A DNA stretch of 64,000 nt from Anaeromicrobium sediminis (GTDB lineage: Bacteria > Bacillota > Clostridia > Peptostreptococcales > Thermotaleaceae): the NCBI RefSeq assembly GCF_002270055.1, contig NZ_NIBG01000001.1:186001-250000 (forward strand). Direction: 5' to 3'. Each line of letters begins with the position of its first letter. The stretch's first letter is position 1. Shown here in pieces: positions 26,671 through 35,872 of the stretch. Both the position numbers and the translations under genes were made by a program. A model generated the notes under the pieces. The model made no database searches, was not told the DNA's origin, and saw nothing but the letters and a program-made list of their open reading frames with translations.

Positions 26671-27549
26671 ATGGAAAATATATACATAATAAATGATTTT
26701 TTACATAGACTTAAAAATCCTAAAAGCAAAAAGGATTATAAGAGGGATATAATATGTTTTTTAGATTTTGTAGAAAAGGATGACTTTAAGAATATAACCC
26801 TTGAGGATTGTAAGGATTACATAGGCCATATAAATACTTTAGTAAATGAAGATAAACTAGCTTTAACTACTGGTGAAAAATTTTATAGCCAATTATATAG
26901 TTTTTTTAATTACTTAGTTGAGAGAGAATACATAGAATATAACCACTTCAAAAATATTAAAAAGATCAAAGCCACTAGAAAAATATCAAAGGATAGGATT
27001 ATTAGTTGGGAAGATTTAGATAAACTAATTACAGTATTACGAGGATATAACCCAAGAGACTATGCTATATCTCTTTTAATTTTCACATCAGGATTAACTT
27101 TAAAAGAATCGGTAGAGTTAAAATGGAACCAATTTGTTTTGGATTCTAGTAATAATGTAGGGATTAAATTTAGTACCTCTAAAGGTGATAGATTTGTGAA
27201 AGTAAAGGATGATGTTTGGCAACTTTTATTAGATTATAAATCTAATCTAGATTATGCCACTTCTAAAGATTCCTATGTATTCTTGAATAAAAAAGGTAGT
27301 AAAATATCAGATCGATGGATTAGGATTATTTTAGAAAAGGCATGTAAAGATGCTGGATTACCAAGGACCTATTCACCAAGGGATTTAAGACACGCCCTAG
27401 CTGCTCATGCTTTAAAACGAGGTGCTTCATCTGAACAGGTAAAGGATCAACTAGGGTGGAGTAACGCATCTTTAGCAGAAAGATATTTATATACTATCCA
27501 AGAGCTAGATAACAACGCTATAGATTTTATAAATTTCAAATTAAAGTAA
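26671..27549 (+). CDS. XerC/D-like tyrosine recombinase with altered catalytic residues
   Basis: 292 residues. N-terminal SAM-like core-binding domain (about 1-105) and C-terminal catalytic domain. In family members the first catalytic Arg sits in GLRxSE; here it reads SGLTLKES, so Arg is Thr. The HxLRH box reads RDLRH and LGH reads LGW, while Tyr remains in ERYLYT. Strand exchange may therefore be lost. The start is unclear: GGAGG (26651-26655) is about 15 bases from ATG 26671, with non-standard ATA/ATT codons closer. A strong terminator follows. Confidence 0.8.
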   Translation: MENIYIINDFLHRLKNPKSKKDYKRDIICFLDFVEKDDFKNITLEDCKDYIGHINTLVNEDKLALTTGEKFYSQLYSFFNYLVEREYIEYNHFKNIKKIKATRKISKDRIISWEDLDKLITVLRGYNPRDYAISLLIFTSGLTLKESVELKWNQFVLDSSNNVGIKFSTSKGDRFVKVKDDVWQLLLDYKSNLDYATSKDSYVFLNKKGSKISDRWIRIILEKACKDAGLPRTYSPRDLRHALAAHALKRGASSEQVKDQLGWSNASLAERYLYTIQELDNNAIDFINFKLK

Positions 27550-27551
27550 GT

Positions 27552-27594
27552 AAAAAAACAAGCCTTTATTTCTAATTATAAGGCTTGTTTTTTT
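27552..27594 (+). terminator. Terminator after XerC/D-like gene
   Basis: AAAAACAAGCCT and AGGCTTGTTTTTTT arms with an AT-rich loop. Confidence 0.85.
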
Positions 27595-27882
27595 ATGCCT
27601 TAATACAATAGGTCTTTATGACATGTTTTTTCATTATGTGCCATAATAAGACTAATTAGCACCTTTAGGTTTCATAATGTGGTTATGGTAAACTTTATTT
27701 GATTTTTATCATGGAAAAATTGAATCTAGAGGATTGCTTTTAAGGTATCTCTAAGAAAATTGAACCTAATCTCTAAAATGAGTTTTAAGAGGATTTTAAT
27801 TATAATAGGACCCATAAGTCGACGGCATACCAAAAACTTCTTAGAAAGGTTATATGAAAAATCTATAGAAACACCTCTTATG

Positions 27883-27912
27883 AATGTAACACTTTATGTA
27901 AAGTGTTACATT
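27883..27912. repeat. 30-bp palindrome upstream of short integrase
   Basis: Perfect 14-bp arms AATGTAACACTTTA and TAAAGTGTTACATT separated by TG. It may be an operator or a recombinase-binding site. Confidence 0.6.
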
Positions 27913-27944
27913 GATGTTTTTCTTATATACATTGAAATTTCAAC

Positions 27945-27964
27945 ATTTCGACATGTGTCGAAAT
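27945..27964. repeat. Palindrome of back-to-back TGTCGAA boxes
   Basis: ATTTCGACA and TGTCGAAAT arms, 2-base spacer. TGTCGAA equals the Spo0A-box core, so this could be a double Spo0A site or an unrelated operator. Confidence 0.5.
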
Positions 27965-28052
27965 AACTAAAGTAACATAATCCATTGCATTGTGACATTG
28001 AATGTAATATAATTTTAGTGTGGGGTCATGTGAAAAAAGGGGGAATTTAGGG

Positions 28053-28598
28053 GTGAAATTTGTACAGCCTATAAGGGATAAACATAAGATTGAAGAGATG
28101 AAAAATGAGCTCTTAAAAAGTGGTTATAAAAATTATTTATTATTTGTGGCTGGAATAAATACAGGACTTAGAATTAGTGATTTGTTAAGATTAAGAGTCT
28201 ACCATGTACGTGATAGAAATCACATTATTATAATAGAGAAGAAGACGGGTAAGGAAAAAAGGTTTTTAATTAATAGTCAACTTCGAAAGGATTTCGAAAA
28301 ATACATAAGAAACATGAGTGATGATACTTATCTATTCAAAAGTAGAAAAGGAGAAAATAATCCTATTTCAAGAATTCAAGCTTATAGAATTTTAAATAAC
28401 GCTGCAAGCATAATAGGACTTTCGGAGATAGGTACTCATACTTTGAGGAAAACTTTTGGATACTGGCATTATCAAATATATAAAGACATAGCCATACTTC
28501 AAGACATTTTTAATCACTCATCTCCAAGTATAACTTTAAGGTATATAGGTATAACTCAAGATCTGAAAGATAAGACTATAGAGGATTTTTATCTTTAG
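28053..28598 (+). CDS. Short tyrosine recombinase (catalytic domain only)
   Basis: 181 residues from GTG 28053 (GGGGG about 10 bases upstream; an earlier GTG at 28020 is also open). It lacks the N-terminal arm and core-binding domains. Catalytic set: Arg in GINTGLRISDLL, basic strand KKTGKEKRF, HTLRKTFG, NHSSPSITLRYIG with Tyr. All key residues are present. Its stop codon lies within a dif-like sequence (28597-28624), a likely site of action. It may work with a partner or act on repeats that follow. Confidence 0.85.
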   Translation: MKFVQPIRDKHKIEEMKNELLKSGYKNYLLFVAGINTGLRISDLLRLRVYHVRDRNHIIIIEKKTGKEKRFLINSQLRKDFEKYIRNMSDDTYLFKSRKGENNPISRIQAYRILNNAASIIGLSEIGTHTLRKTFGYWHYQIYKDIAILQDIFNHSSPSITLRYIGITQDLKDKTIEDFYL

Positions 28599-28624
28599 TT
28601 TACATAATGTATTTATAAGTAACT
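28597..28624 (-). repeat. dif-like site at the 3' end of the short integrase gene
   Basis: Read on the minus strand, this ends ATTATGTAAACT, identical to the XerD half of the B. subtilis dif site as I recall it; I count about 20 of 28 matches overall. A second copy of the half site is at 28924-28944. Confidence 0.5.
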
Positions 28625-28865
28625 TTTGTGTTTTTTAGATAAAAGTCATCAAAAAACGAGGCTATATTTTGACATATACGCCTCGTTTTTTGATTTTTCG
28701 ACCAATGGGTTTGGCAAGGCACTTTTATTCTTAAATTCAATCTTAGGCCTTATAAAAAAAGTGGAGTTTTCATATTGTAATTATGGTAAACTTAAAGTGT
28801 TTAAATCGAAGATATAAATGCCTATTCATACACCCAAGAACATTTGTTCGTAGGTGTGCATTTAA
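28599..28865 (+). repeat. Tandem module copy 1 (dif-like half site, terminator, TTATGGTAAAC, LexA box)
   Basis: Order: TTTACATAATGTATTTAT, a GAGGC/GCCTC terminator (28650-28691), ACCAATGGGTTT, TTTTCATATTGTAATTATGG near 28765, AAATGCCT, and LexA box GAACATTTGTTC (28838-28849). The same order recurs in copy 2 downstream. Confidence 0.6.
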
Positions 28866-28891
28866 ATAATAAAAAAACAAAACTGTTGTTT

Positions 28892-29185
28892 TAAAAGATA
28901 AGAATCTAGAAGATTTCTAGTTTGGTTTACATAATGTATTTATTTAGTTTTTCTAGATAAAAGACAATAAAAACGAGGTTATAATTTAAGGTTTAAGCCT
29001 CATTTTTATTATCAGACCAATAGATTTATTGCGGTGCCTATAGTTTTAAAACTTATTTTTAGAATCAATAAAAGAACATAGTTTTCATATTGTATCATGG
29101 TAATCTAATATTCTTATAATTAAATTAAAAATGCCTTTTTAGACTCTCCAGAACATACGTTTGCAATTCAGTTGATATTGGTTAA
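28892..29185 (+). repeat. Tandem module copy 2
   Basis: Starts with AAAGATAAGA...AGATTT, similar to the integrase 3' end, then TTTACATAATGTATTTAT (28927-28944), a GAGG/CCTC terminator (28967-29012), ACCAATAGATTT, TTTTCATATTGTATCATGG, AAATGCCT and LexA-like box GAACATACGTTT (29151-29162). It is diverged but colinear with copy 1. Confidence 0.55.
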
Positions 29186-29965
29186 AACATAAGAAGTGTA
29201 AAAATATATAAAATGAAATAATATATGGGCTTATAAAAAAGTATAGTCCTATACGTTAATAAACTTCTTAGCGATTATCTATGCTAGATTTTCATTGGCA
29301 AATATAGTATAGATTTGATGCAGAGTTGCATACCAAAAGCAGTTATTAAATCCACACGGGTTTACCATAAGTATTTTATGTATAGTAAAGTGGATGTTTA
29401 AAAGACATGAAATGGTATTAAAGTAGATATATATAATATGGGAAAATTTGATTGAGAGATTAAATATAAATTTTAAATTAAAAGATTAATAATAATTAAT
29501 AAGTAAAAATTAGAATTGAATTTGGACAAAATCATTTGATAAAATAATAAAAAATTATATACTGATACAAAAACACATTTTTATTATTAAGTAATAATTA
29601 TATAAAATCATAGGGAATTTAATTAAATTGACATTAATGTATGTGCTAAGTAATAAAAGCTGATAAAAAATTAAATATGTTGAAATTATAACATCTAACT
29701 ACTATCTATGATAATAGTTTTTGTTGCATTGGCATTAAAGTATGTACTTTTTAGAAATATCAAATAAAATTATCATCTGTTAAATTAACATAGTAGTTTT
29801 CTCAATTATATCACTATTGAAAGGGATTTTTATTTATAAAATCAATATTTGCGACTTGTTAATATATGGTATAGTAGACCTGGACTAAACTACTGGTTAG
29901 CCTAATTTAAATTTAAAGCCAAAAGATATCTAAAACACATGAAAATAATAATATTTCGGTCATCA
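29186..29965. other. AT-rich gene-free region holding the left repeat cluster
   Basis: No frame with a ribosome site. It contains the left-end repeats described at 29628-29754. Elsewhere I see only AT-rich sequence and possible remnants without starts. Confidence 0.5.
29628..29754 (+). repeat. Left-end repeat cluster
   Basis: Copies TTGACATTAATGTATGTGCT (29628) and TTGGCATTAAAGTATGTACT (29729), 101 bases apart. A degenerate copy may lie near 29660 (TGATAAAAAATTAAATATG). Confidence 0.6.
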
Positions 29966-31129
29966 CTATTTCTCTAATTTTGATAAATCAAAAACTTTTA
30001 CCGTGCCGTATTTGTCACATGTGTAAAGTTGATTATTTACTACTATTATAGACTCCATCCATAATTCACTATGAATACCTGTATTCCATATTATAGGCCT
30101 ATCTGTGTTTTCAAGGTCTAGCAATACTATATCCTTAATAAGCTTATCATTAAGCTTAGTACCTTTAAATTCATAATTATTACATAAACTTAAAACCATA
30201 TATCTTCCATACTCTTGTCTTTCTGAAATCCTTTTTTCAAAATCAATCACCCAAATAGGATGTAATTGCCTTTCATAAAAATTAAACTTAGAATTATCAA
30301 GAGTATAAAAATAACCTTTTGAAGTTGCGATATTCCTTAGATGCCAACTACCAAATTCTTCATCTGGTGGATTTTTAAAAACATTATCAACTAAAAAATT
30401 TTTCTCGTCTTTAGACTTCCTAATAAATGGGTATTTATTCAGCACTTCCCCAGTCTTAGGATTGAATTCATAGTAGGTCGAACCTTTTAGATACAAATAT
30501 TTGTTTTTATATTTATATAGATCTACAGAGCCAGCTTTGAACCCTCTATCATTTTTCCATACAACTTTTCCAGTAGTATAATCCATTCCAAAAGTTGCGT
30601 TATTCCCCGTCACATATATTGAACCATCATACATTAGTATATTGTTATAAATCAAAAAACGACTAGCATCCCCTCTGTCTTTAAACTTTCGATTAAATAC
30701 TACTCTCTTAGTTCTTTTAGTTTTTGTATTTATAATAAATATATCATCACTATCCCACCCGTAAGCTAGTGCTATAACACCTTTCTCAATTGCTATATAA
30801 CTAAAACCATCATCATCTATATCAACGTCTATTTTAAATTCATCAATAATTCTTAGTTCAGATAAACTTACGGTATAAATAGTCTTGGTAGACGATAAAA
30901 TATACAATTTATCCCCTTCTGTAATATATCTTTCAGGCTCGCCATCTATTTTAAAAGTCCATAACACATCTAAATCAACAATATTCTGTTTAGGAAGTTC
31001 AAACTTCTGCTCTTGCGCTTTTTTTATATTTCTATCCTTACTGTTATTTGTATTGACATAAGCGACAGTCGAGATAACTAATATACACACTACAATAAAT
31101 AGAAAATTTTTCAATGCTGATTTCAACAC
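29966..31129 (-). CDS. Membrane-anchored PQQ/WD-like beta-propeller protein
   Basis: 387 residues, GTG (or TTG three bases on) after AAGGAGG. One N-terminal membrane segment (FLFIVVCILVISTVAYV), then a beta-propeller: repeats of the type LYILSSTKTIYTVSL, IYVTGNNATFGMDYTTGKVVW, KYLYLKGSTYYEFNPKTGEV and LYTCDKYGTVKVFDLS. Such anchored propellers usually bind protein or polymer outside the cell. It is inside the candidate transposon and runs opposite to the other cargo genes. Function unknown. Confidence 0.7.
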   Translation of the reverse strand: MLKSALKNFLFIVVCILVISTVAYVNTNNSKDRNIKKAQEQKFELPKQNIVDLDVLWTFKIDGEPERYITEGDKLYILSSTKTIYTVSLSELRIIDEFKIDVDIDDDGFSYIAIEKGVIALAYGWDSDDIFIINTKTKRTKRVVFNRKFKDRGDASRFLIYNNILMYDGSIYVTGNNATFGMDYTTGKVVWKNDRGFKAGSVDLYKYKNKYLYLKGSTYYEFNPKTGEVLNKYPFIRKSKDEKNFLVDNVFKNPPDEEFGSWHLRNIATSKGYFYTLDNSKFNFYERQLHPIWVIDFEKRISERQEYGRYMVLSLCNNYEFKGTKLNDKLIKDIVLLDLENTDRPIIWNTGIHSELWMESIIVVNNQLYTCDKYGTVKVFDLSKLEK

Positions 31130-31247
31130 ATAACCTCCTTATAATAAAATTATAATAAAATTTAATATATATATTTCATTACAATATATTCATACATAAT
31201 TATACATATATGACCATATTATAACCTATTTCCACTTAATATTAAAC

Positions 31248-31472
31248 ATGTGCTGTGAGAGTTTTCAACATATAATGTACCTATTCCAAAATCAGCTGAC
31301 ACATCAACAATCACAAGTTCCTACTCCATCACAAGTAAAAAGAGAGATGGATGAAAATAATAAAGATGCACTAATAGCAAGTTTAAAAAGAAGAATAAAA
31401 AAATTAGAAGAAGAAAATAAAGGACTTAGAGAACAACTAAAAATCAATTATGCAGATATATTTATGTCTTAA
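31248..31472 (+). pseudogene. DUF6262/Tn554 TnpC-like C-terminal remnant
   Basis: 74 codons. The C-terminus KREMDENNKDALIASLKRR followed by IKKLEEENKGLREQLKINY is a coiled coil like the end of TnpC/DUF6262 proteins that accompany Tn554-type recombinases. The usual N-terminal domain (about 60 residues) is missing and the first 30 residues look unrelated. No good ribosome site is seen. It is probably a leftover of a mobile element. Confidence 0.5.
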
Positions 31473-31688
31473 GCTCTGTTTTAAGAAAATGTTGATATTA
31501 GCATAAGACTTTACATATAAGAAATAATAACTCTATATATATATAAATGTATGTTTGGAGGGATTATGCTTGCGAGGACTAATACAACATTTCCAAATAA
31601 TGCAAATAACATAATGTGAATTAAAAATATCTAACGCTTGTTTTAGAGTAGCACATATAAATATAGCTTTCACATTTAGGAGGTACAT

Positions 31689-32684
31689 ATGAAAAAAATA
31701 ATTATTTTTACTATGGTATTTATTGTATTATTATCAGGGTGTATATCTACACACATGATTATAACGTATTATGATGATGATATTGACTCTGATATTAAAA
31801 CAGCCACTAAAAAAACGATAGATAAACTTTTGGATGGGATTGCCGAAGAAGATATAGAATTAATTAAGGAAATTAGTTTGTATTCAAATAATGAGCAATT
31901 TAAAGAAAGTAATTTAGATTATTTTTTTGAAATAAAAGATTTGTTTAAATTAAATAAAATGAAATTATTACAACAAACTCATACTATCTCAAACAACAAC
32001 TCCGTTACAGTATTTTTGCCTGATATAAATGGATATAGCTGTACTTTACCTACAGATCAAATGGATTCTTTCACATCGTTTTATACTATTCAAAATAATG
32101 AATATCAGTTCCTTCTAATGATTAATTTGTTAAATAATAGCAAGGAAGAATGGAAGTTGTCTAAAATTTCTATTGGTGACTATGAGATTAATGGAAGGGG
32201 TATAGAAGATTGGATTCAAGAATCTAAGAAGTATTATGATAAAGGCTATCTGATGTCTACGTATTTTTGTCAAAATATAGCTATGCGGTTAGTAAGACCA
32301 AATAAGTATATGAATCATGCTAAAGCAGATGCTATAGAATCAACATTTCAAGATTTGCAAGAAAAAATTTATGAAAGTTATACTTTCCCGATGAAAATAA
32401 AATTAACAGCTACGGACGTTGAAATCTATTATATTGATATACATCCTTATAAAGATGGCTATGTTTATCAAGTAAAATATGTAACAGAGCAGGATGTTAA
32501 ACAGCCTGATAAAAAGGTTTTAAACGATGAAGCTTATTTATTACAAGCTCAATTAGAAAAGAAGATTGAGGGGTTTGGACAGGGACTAACAAATATAGTA
32601 GTTTACTCTGCTTTTGATGAACCACCAATCGATGCTACTAAGCAGTATACGACGTTCACTACAGTAGTTGAAGTAAAGAAATAG
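31689..32684 (+). CDS. Lipoprotein of unknown function
   Basis: 331 residues, AGGAGGT before ATG. Signal peptide with lipobox LLSGC (Cys 18) marks an exported lipoprotein. The rest has a helical N-terminal third (KTATKKTIDKLLDGIAEEDIEL) then mixed alpha/beta, resembling DUF5104-type lipoproteins only loosely. It lies inside the candidate transposon, upstream of the propeller gene. No catalytic motif seen. Confidence 0.6.
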   Translation: MKKIIIFTMVFIVLLSGCISTHMIITYYDDDIDSDIKTATKKTIDKLLDGIAEEDIELIKEISLYSNNEQFKESNLDYFFEIKDLFKLNKMKLLQQTHTISNNNSVTVFLPDINGYSCTLPTDQMDSFTSFYTIQNNEYQFLLMINLLNNSKEEWKLSKISIGDYEINGRGIEDWIQESKKYYDKGYLMSTYFCQNIAMRLVRPNKYMNHAKADAIESTFQDLQEKIYESYTFPMKIKLTATDVEIYYIDIHPYKDGYVYQVKYVTEQDVKQPDKKVLNDEAYLLQAQLEKKIEGFGQGLTNIVVYSAFDEPPIDATKQYTTFTTVVEVKK

Positions 32685-33046
32685 AATTATTAATCAATTA
32701 AGTAGAGTATTAGATGGTGAAGTAATAAAAACTTTATATAAAAACAACATCATTTAACATGCCATCGTGGTAGCAACCTTAAAAGTAAATAGATACTAAA
32801 AAAGACTATTACTCGCTAGTACTTTTTTAGAGTTAACAGGAAAAGTTGAATATTTGAAATATATAGAATAAAAATAAGTATGCATGGTGGTGAGTAAAAT
32901 TTGCTTAATTTTTCTATATAGACAACCTAATTCAGATACACACGATAGTAGAAATTTACTGCATTCTTCATAAATTGACCGCAAATAAAAGCGATTTTAA
33001 TTTGACGTCGAGCTTAGGTTATAGTACTTTCTTAGGAGGACATGGA
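32685..33046. other. Intergenic region with a hairpin before the split propeller gene
   Basis: A hairpin (CTAAAAAAG...CTTTTTTAG, 32794-32831) probably ends lipoprotein transcription. No gene seen. Confidence 0.5.
32794..32831. terminator. Terminator after the lipoprotein gene
   Basis: CTAAAAAAGACTA and TAGTACTTTTTTAG arms, one mismatch, loop TTACTCGC; arms end in T's on both strands. Confidence 0.6.
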
Positions 33047-34990
33047 ATGAAGATGAATAAGAAAAAAAAAATTGTAATATTTTTAGCATTAAGTATAATT
33101 CTCTTTGGGTTGTACAGCATGTTTAATACAAATTTAAGAGTAGCCGATGAGTCTGTCACAGATCAAGAAATTTACATAAGTAAGGATGCTCAGTGTTTGC
33201 CAAGTTCAGGCAATATTGCAAATGGAGCAAATGTAATAGAACATGAGGGTTATAAGTATTATATAGATTTTGCAATAGGTAATAGATTAGTTAGAGAGAG
33301 TGGAAATCAGATAGATCAGTTAACAAGTGGGAATATAAACAATTTTGTATTATATGATAACAAAATATTTTACTTGAAAATGGATGGGAAACTTTTTAAA
33401 ATAAAATTGTTAAATATTGATAATATGAAGGATCGTGAATTAGTTAATACACCACAACCATATGTATACGTTCATAGAGGGATTTTATACTATTTTAATG
33501 ACAATAACATTCTTATTAGTTATGATTTTGAGAGTAAACAGATTAATAAAGTAGCGAGTAATATGTATAACGTTAACAATGGATATCCATTATTTAAAGA
33601 TAATTATATATACTTTCTAAACCCCCTTAATGATAATAAGATATATAGAGTAAATATAAATGAGGGTAAATACGAAAAGATTGATGAAGTAGCAGGATTT
33701 AAGATTAATGGTGATGATAAGAAGTTATATGTATATAAGGATAGATATGCCTACTCTTTGAACTATGATGGTAGCGATAAAGAGCTATTAATGGATGAAG
33801 TTGCTTATAATTTAATAGTCGGTAAAAACTATATATTTTGGAATTTGCAGGGGGACAGAGTAGTAAAGCAAGATAAAGAGAAATTAACACGTAAGATCTT
33901 AGATTTAAAAATTGCAGGCCAGAGGATAGGTGTAGCAGAGGACAAGTTTTTATATGGCAATATAATAGATATACCCTATATGAAAGAAGTGGATATGAGC
34001 AAAAAAACAGTTAAGAATATAGATTGGGATAAATCAAGGATATTAGCAGCAAAGGATAGAGTATTTTATTATAACGAGGATGATTCCTTAAATAGTTTTG
34101 ATTTGGATACTATGCAAAGTAAGAATTATAATAAGAATGGGATAAGGAAAATCTTAGGCTTCAATGATAATGTGATTTATCATGATAATGATGAAAACTA
34201 TAAACAATTATATATGACGGATTTGAACTCTGGAACTACTAAAATAATAGCAAATGATGACCCGTTTATTCGAAGAGTAACAAACGATGGTATATACTAT
34301 GAAAAAAATTTAGGTGAAGGTAAAAAAGTTATTAAGAAGTTATCACTTGATGGTAGTAAAAATATAGAAGTAGCAAATGGATATTATCAATTTATTGTAG
34401 ATGATTGGTTGTATTACGAGAAAGCTGAAGGATTATACAGGATTAAAGAGGGAAAATCAGAACAGAGAATTATAGACCATAAAGTTAACAAAAAAGCAAA
34501 ATATAAAGAGGGAATTATCTACTCTGAAGATAGTTCTCTATATAAGGTGAACTATGATGGCTCTAACAGCGAGAAAATACTAGATATAAAAGAACCCATG
34601 ATTTTTGAAGTCTTTGGTAGTAGTATATATTATCTAAAGAAAAAAAATCGAGAGGATGATTGACCATACAATATAGGAGTTTTTCAGTTGGTTAAGTATG
34701 ATATAAATACAAAACAAGAAAAAGTTGTATTTGATTATGTTGTATTTGATTATGATGTATCATATATTCGTAGTTTTAAAAAGAAAGGAAACTTTTTATT
34801 CATGAATACAACTATTAATACAACTGACCCGTCAACTTTGAGGACAATGACAGCCATAGATTCTAGAGACGATAGTATTTATATAATAAGTGATAATATT
34901 AAACCAACGACATCGATATATTTCTTTGACGACAATGAAAGGGAGTATTTGTATATAGACGAAAATGAATTGAAGATAATGGATAACTAA
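33047..34990 (+). pseudogene. DUF5050-type beta-propeller protein split by an in-frame UGA
   Basis: ATG 33047 with AGGAGG seven bases upstream. Membrane anchor IVIFLALSIILFGLYSMF, then DUF5050-like propeller repeats such as IYRVNINEGKYEKI, YSLNYDGSDKEL, LYRIKEGKSEQ and LYKVNYDGSNSEKIL. The frame meets TGA at 34661-34663 (REDD-stop-PYNIGV) and continues in the same frame through another repeat (QLVKYDINTKQEKVVFD) to 34990. Trp (TGG) is the likely original codon. It is either a recent nonsense mutation or, less likely, a readthrough codon. The second part has no ribosome site of its own. Confidence 0.75.
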
Positions 34991-35008
34991 TAAATATGAT
35001 TAATAAAG

Positions 35009-35053
35009 TTTACTTATTACGCTTGGAATGTAAGTGTAATAAGTAAATTTTTT
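35009..35053 (+). terminator. Terminator after the split propeller gene
   Basis: TTTACTTATTAC and GTAATAAGTAAA perfect arms followed by TTTTTTTT-like T-run. Confidence 0.8.
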
Positions 35054-35233
35054 TGAAATTTAATATAAAGATACATTTGATTAATACATACATTTACCAT
35101 TAAATCTGAATCCTTTTACATGAATGTTCAAGGAACTGATGTTTATAGATATATAGAAGAAATGATCACAAGTATGCATAATGTATACGTTTTGGATATA
35201 ATAGGAAATAATGAGTTTAATTAAAGAACTGAA

Positions 35234-35392
35234 GGTACATAGATTAATGTCAAAAGCACATAGTTTAGTGTCAAAAACTATATCAAAAGGTACATACTTT
35301 AATGTCAAAAATGTAATTAAAGATCAATAAAAATTACTAAATAATCACAAGTAATAACTTTAGTATCAAAATAGCACATATATTAATGTCAA
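35234..35392 (-). repeat. Right-end repeat cluster (five copies)
   Basis: On the minus strand, copies of about TTTTGACATTAAWSTATGT at 35372-35392, 35348-35371, 35289-35311, 35256-35277 and 35234-35255. They face inward, opposite to the left cluster. Copies differ by a few bases, so they are functional-site-like and not recent duplications. Confidence 0.65.
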
Positions 35393-35834
35393 TTGAATAT
35401 TTAGGAGAAAGGTAGGTATTTTCAATATTTATAATCTCCGTCCAACTATACTTTAAATGTATATTTAGGGAATAGTTGGATAGAAAGAATATATGAGTAC
35501 TATCTAAAACCTCTTCTTTTGACTTAATTACTGAATTTTTACTATACCTAAGTTTATTAGTTTTATATATAATTAATCATACTTTAAATTTATTATTGAT
35601 TTTATTATAGCTTTTATAATGATTTATTAATGATTCTATTTATAATTAAAATTTAAATTTTATTATATATTTTTTCATCCTGCTAATTTGAGTTATTTAA
35701 CTTCAAATATGAATTTTGTAATTTTCATAATAATTTTGGATATTTTTTACTATTTATGCTTTTATACATTTTACTAATAATGTAATTTTTCAAACCACTC
35801 CCCTTCCCTATCTACTATTTGAGAAACAAAGATT

Positions 35835-35872
35835 AAAAACTGTAAATGAACATAAGTCCACTTACAGTTTTT
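35835..35872 (-). terminator. Terminator of methyltransferase gene
   Basis: AAAAACTGTAA and TTACAGTTTTT arms with a 16-base loop, about 150 bases past the minus-strand methyltransferase stop. Confidence 0.6.

Larger units (their letters stand above)
27550..28052. other. Intergenic region with palindromes upstream of the short integrase
   Basis: Holds the terminator of the XerC/D-like gene, one TTATGGTAAACT repeat near 27684-27695, a 30-bp palindrome (27883-27912) and a second one (27945-27964). A 68-codon frame at 27760-27966 has no ribosome site and is read as non-coding. Confidence 0.5.
29628..35392. mobile_element. Candidate non-autonomous transposon bounded by inverted repeat clusters
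   Basis: The outermost 21-bp repeats (29628-29648 plus, 35372-35392 minus) agree at 20 of 21 positions in inverted orientation. Further copies follow inward at each end, more densely on the right. The 5.8 kb between carries a beta-propeller gene, a TnpC-like remnant, a lipoprotein gene and a UGA-split propeller gene. No transposase is present and no target duplication is evident. Confidence 0.5.

Noticed and set aside
27760-27966. 68-codon frame upstream of the short integrase
   Set aside because: No ribosome site; it contains the 30-bp palindrome and ends in the second palindrome, so regulation is more likely.
28626-28817. 63-codon frame after the short integrase
   Set aside because: It overlaps a terminator and module repeats and has no ribosome site.
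26040-29200. Invertible promoter or CRISPR-like array
   Set aside because: The repeats here are few, diverged and unevenly spaced, and no inverted pair flanks a promoter segment.
34661-34663. UGA as selenocysteine in the propeller gene
   Set aside because: No SECIS-like hairpin and no redox context; Trp is the simpler ancestor.
35120-35224. 34-codon frame MNVQGTDVYRYI...
   Set aside because: Looks protein-like but no ribosome site or family; kept only as a possible fragment.
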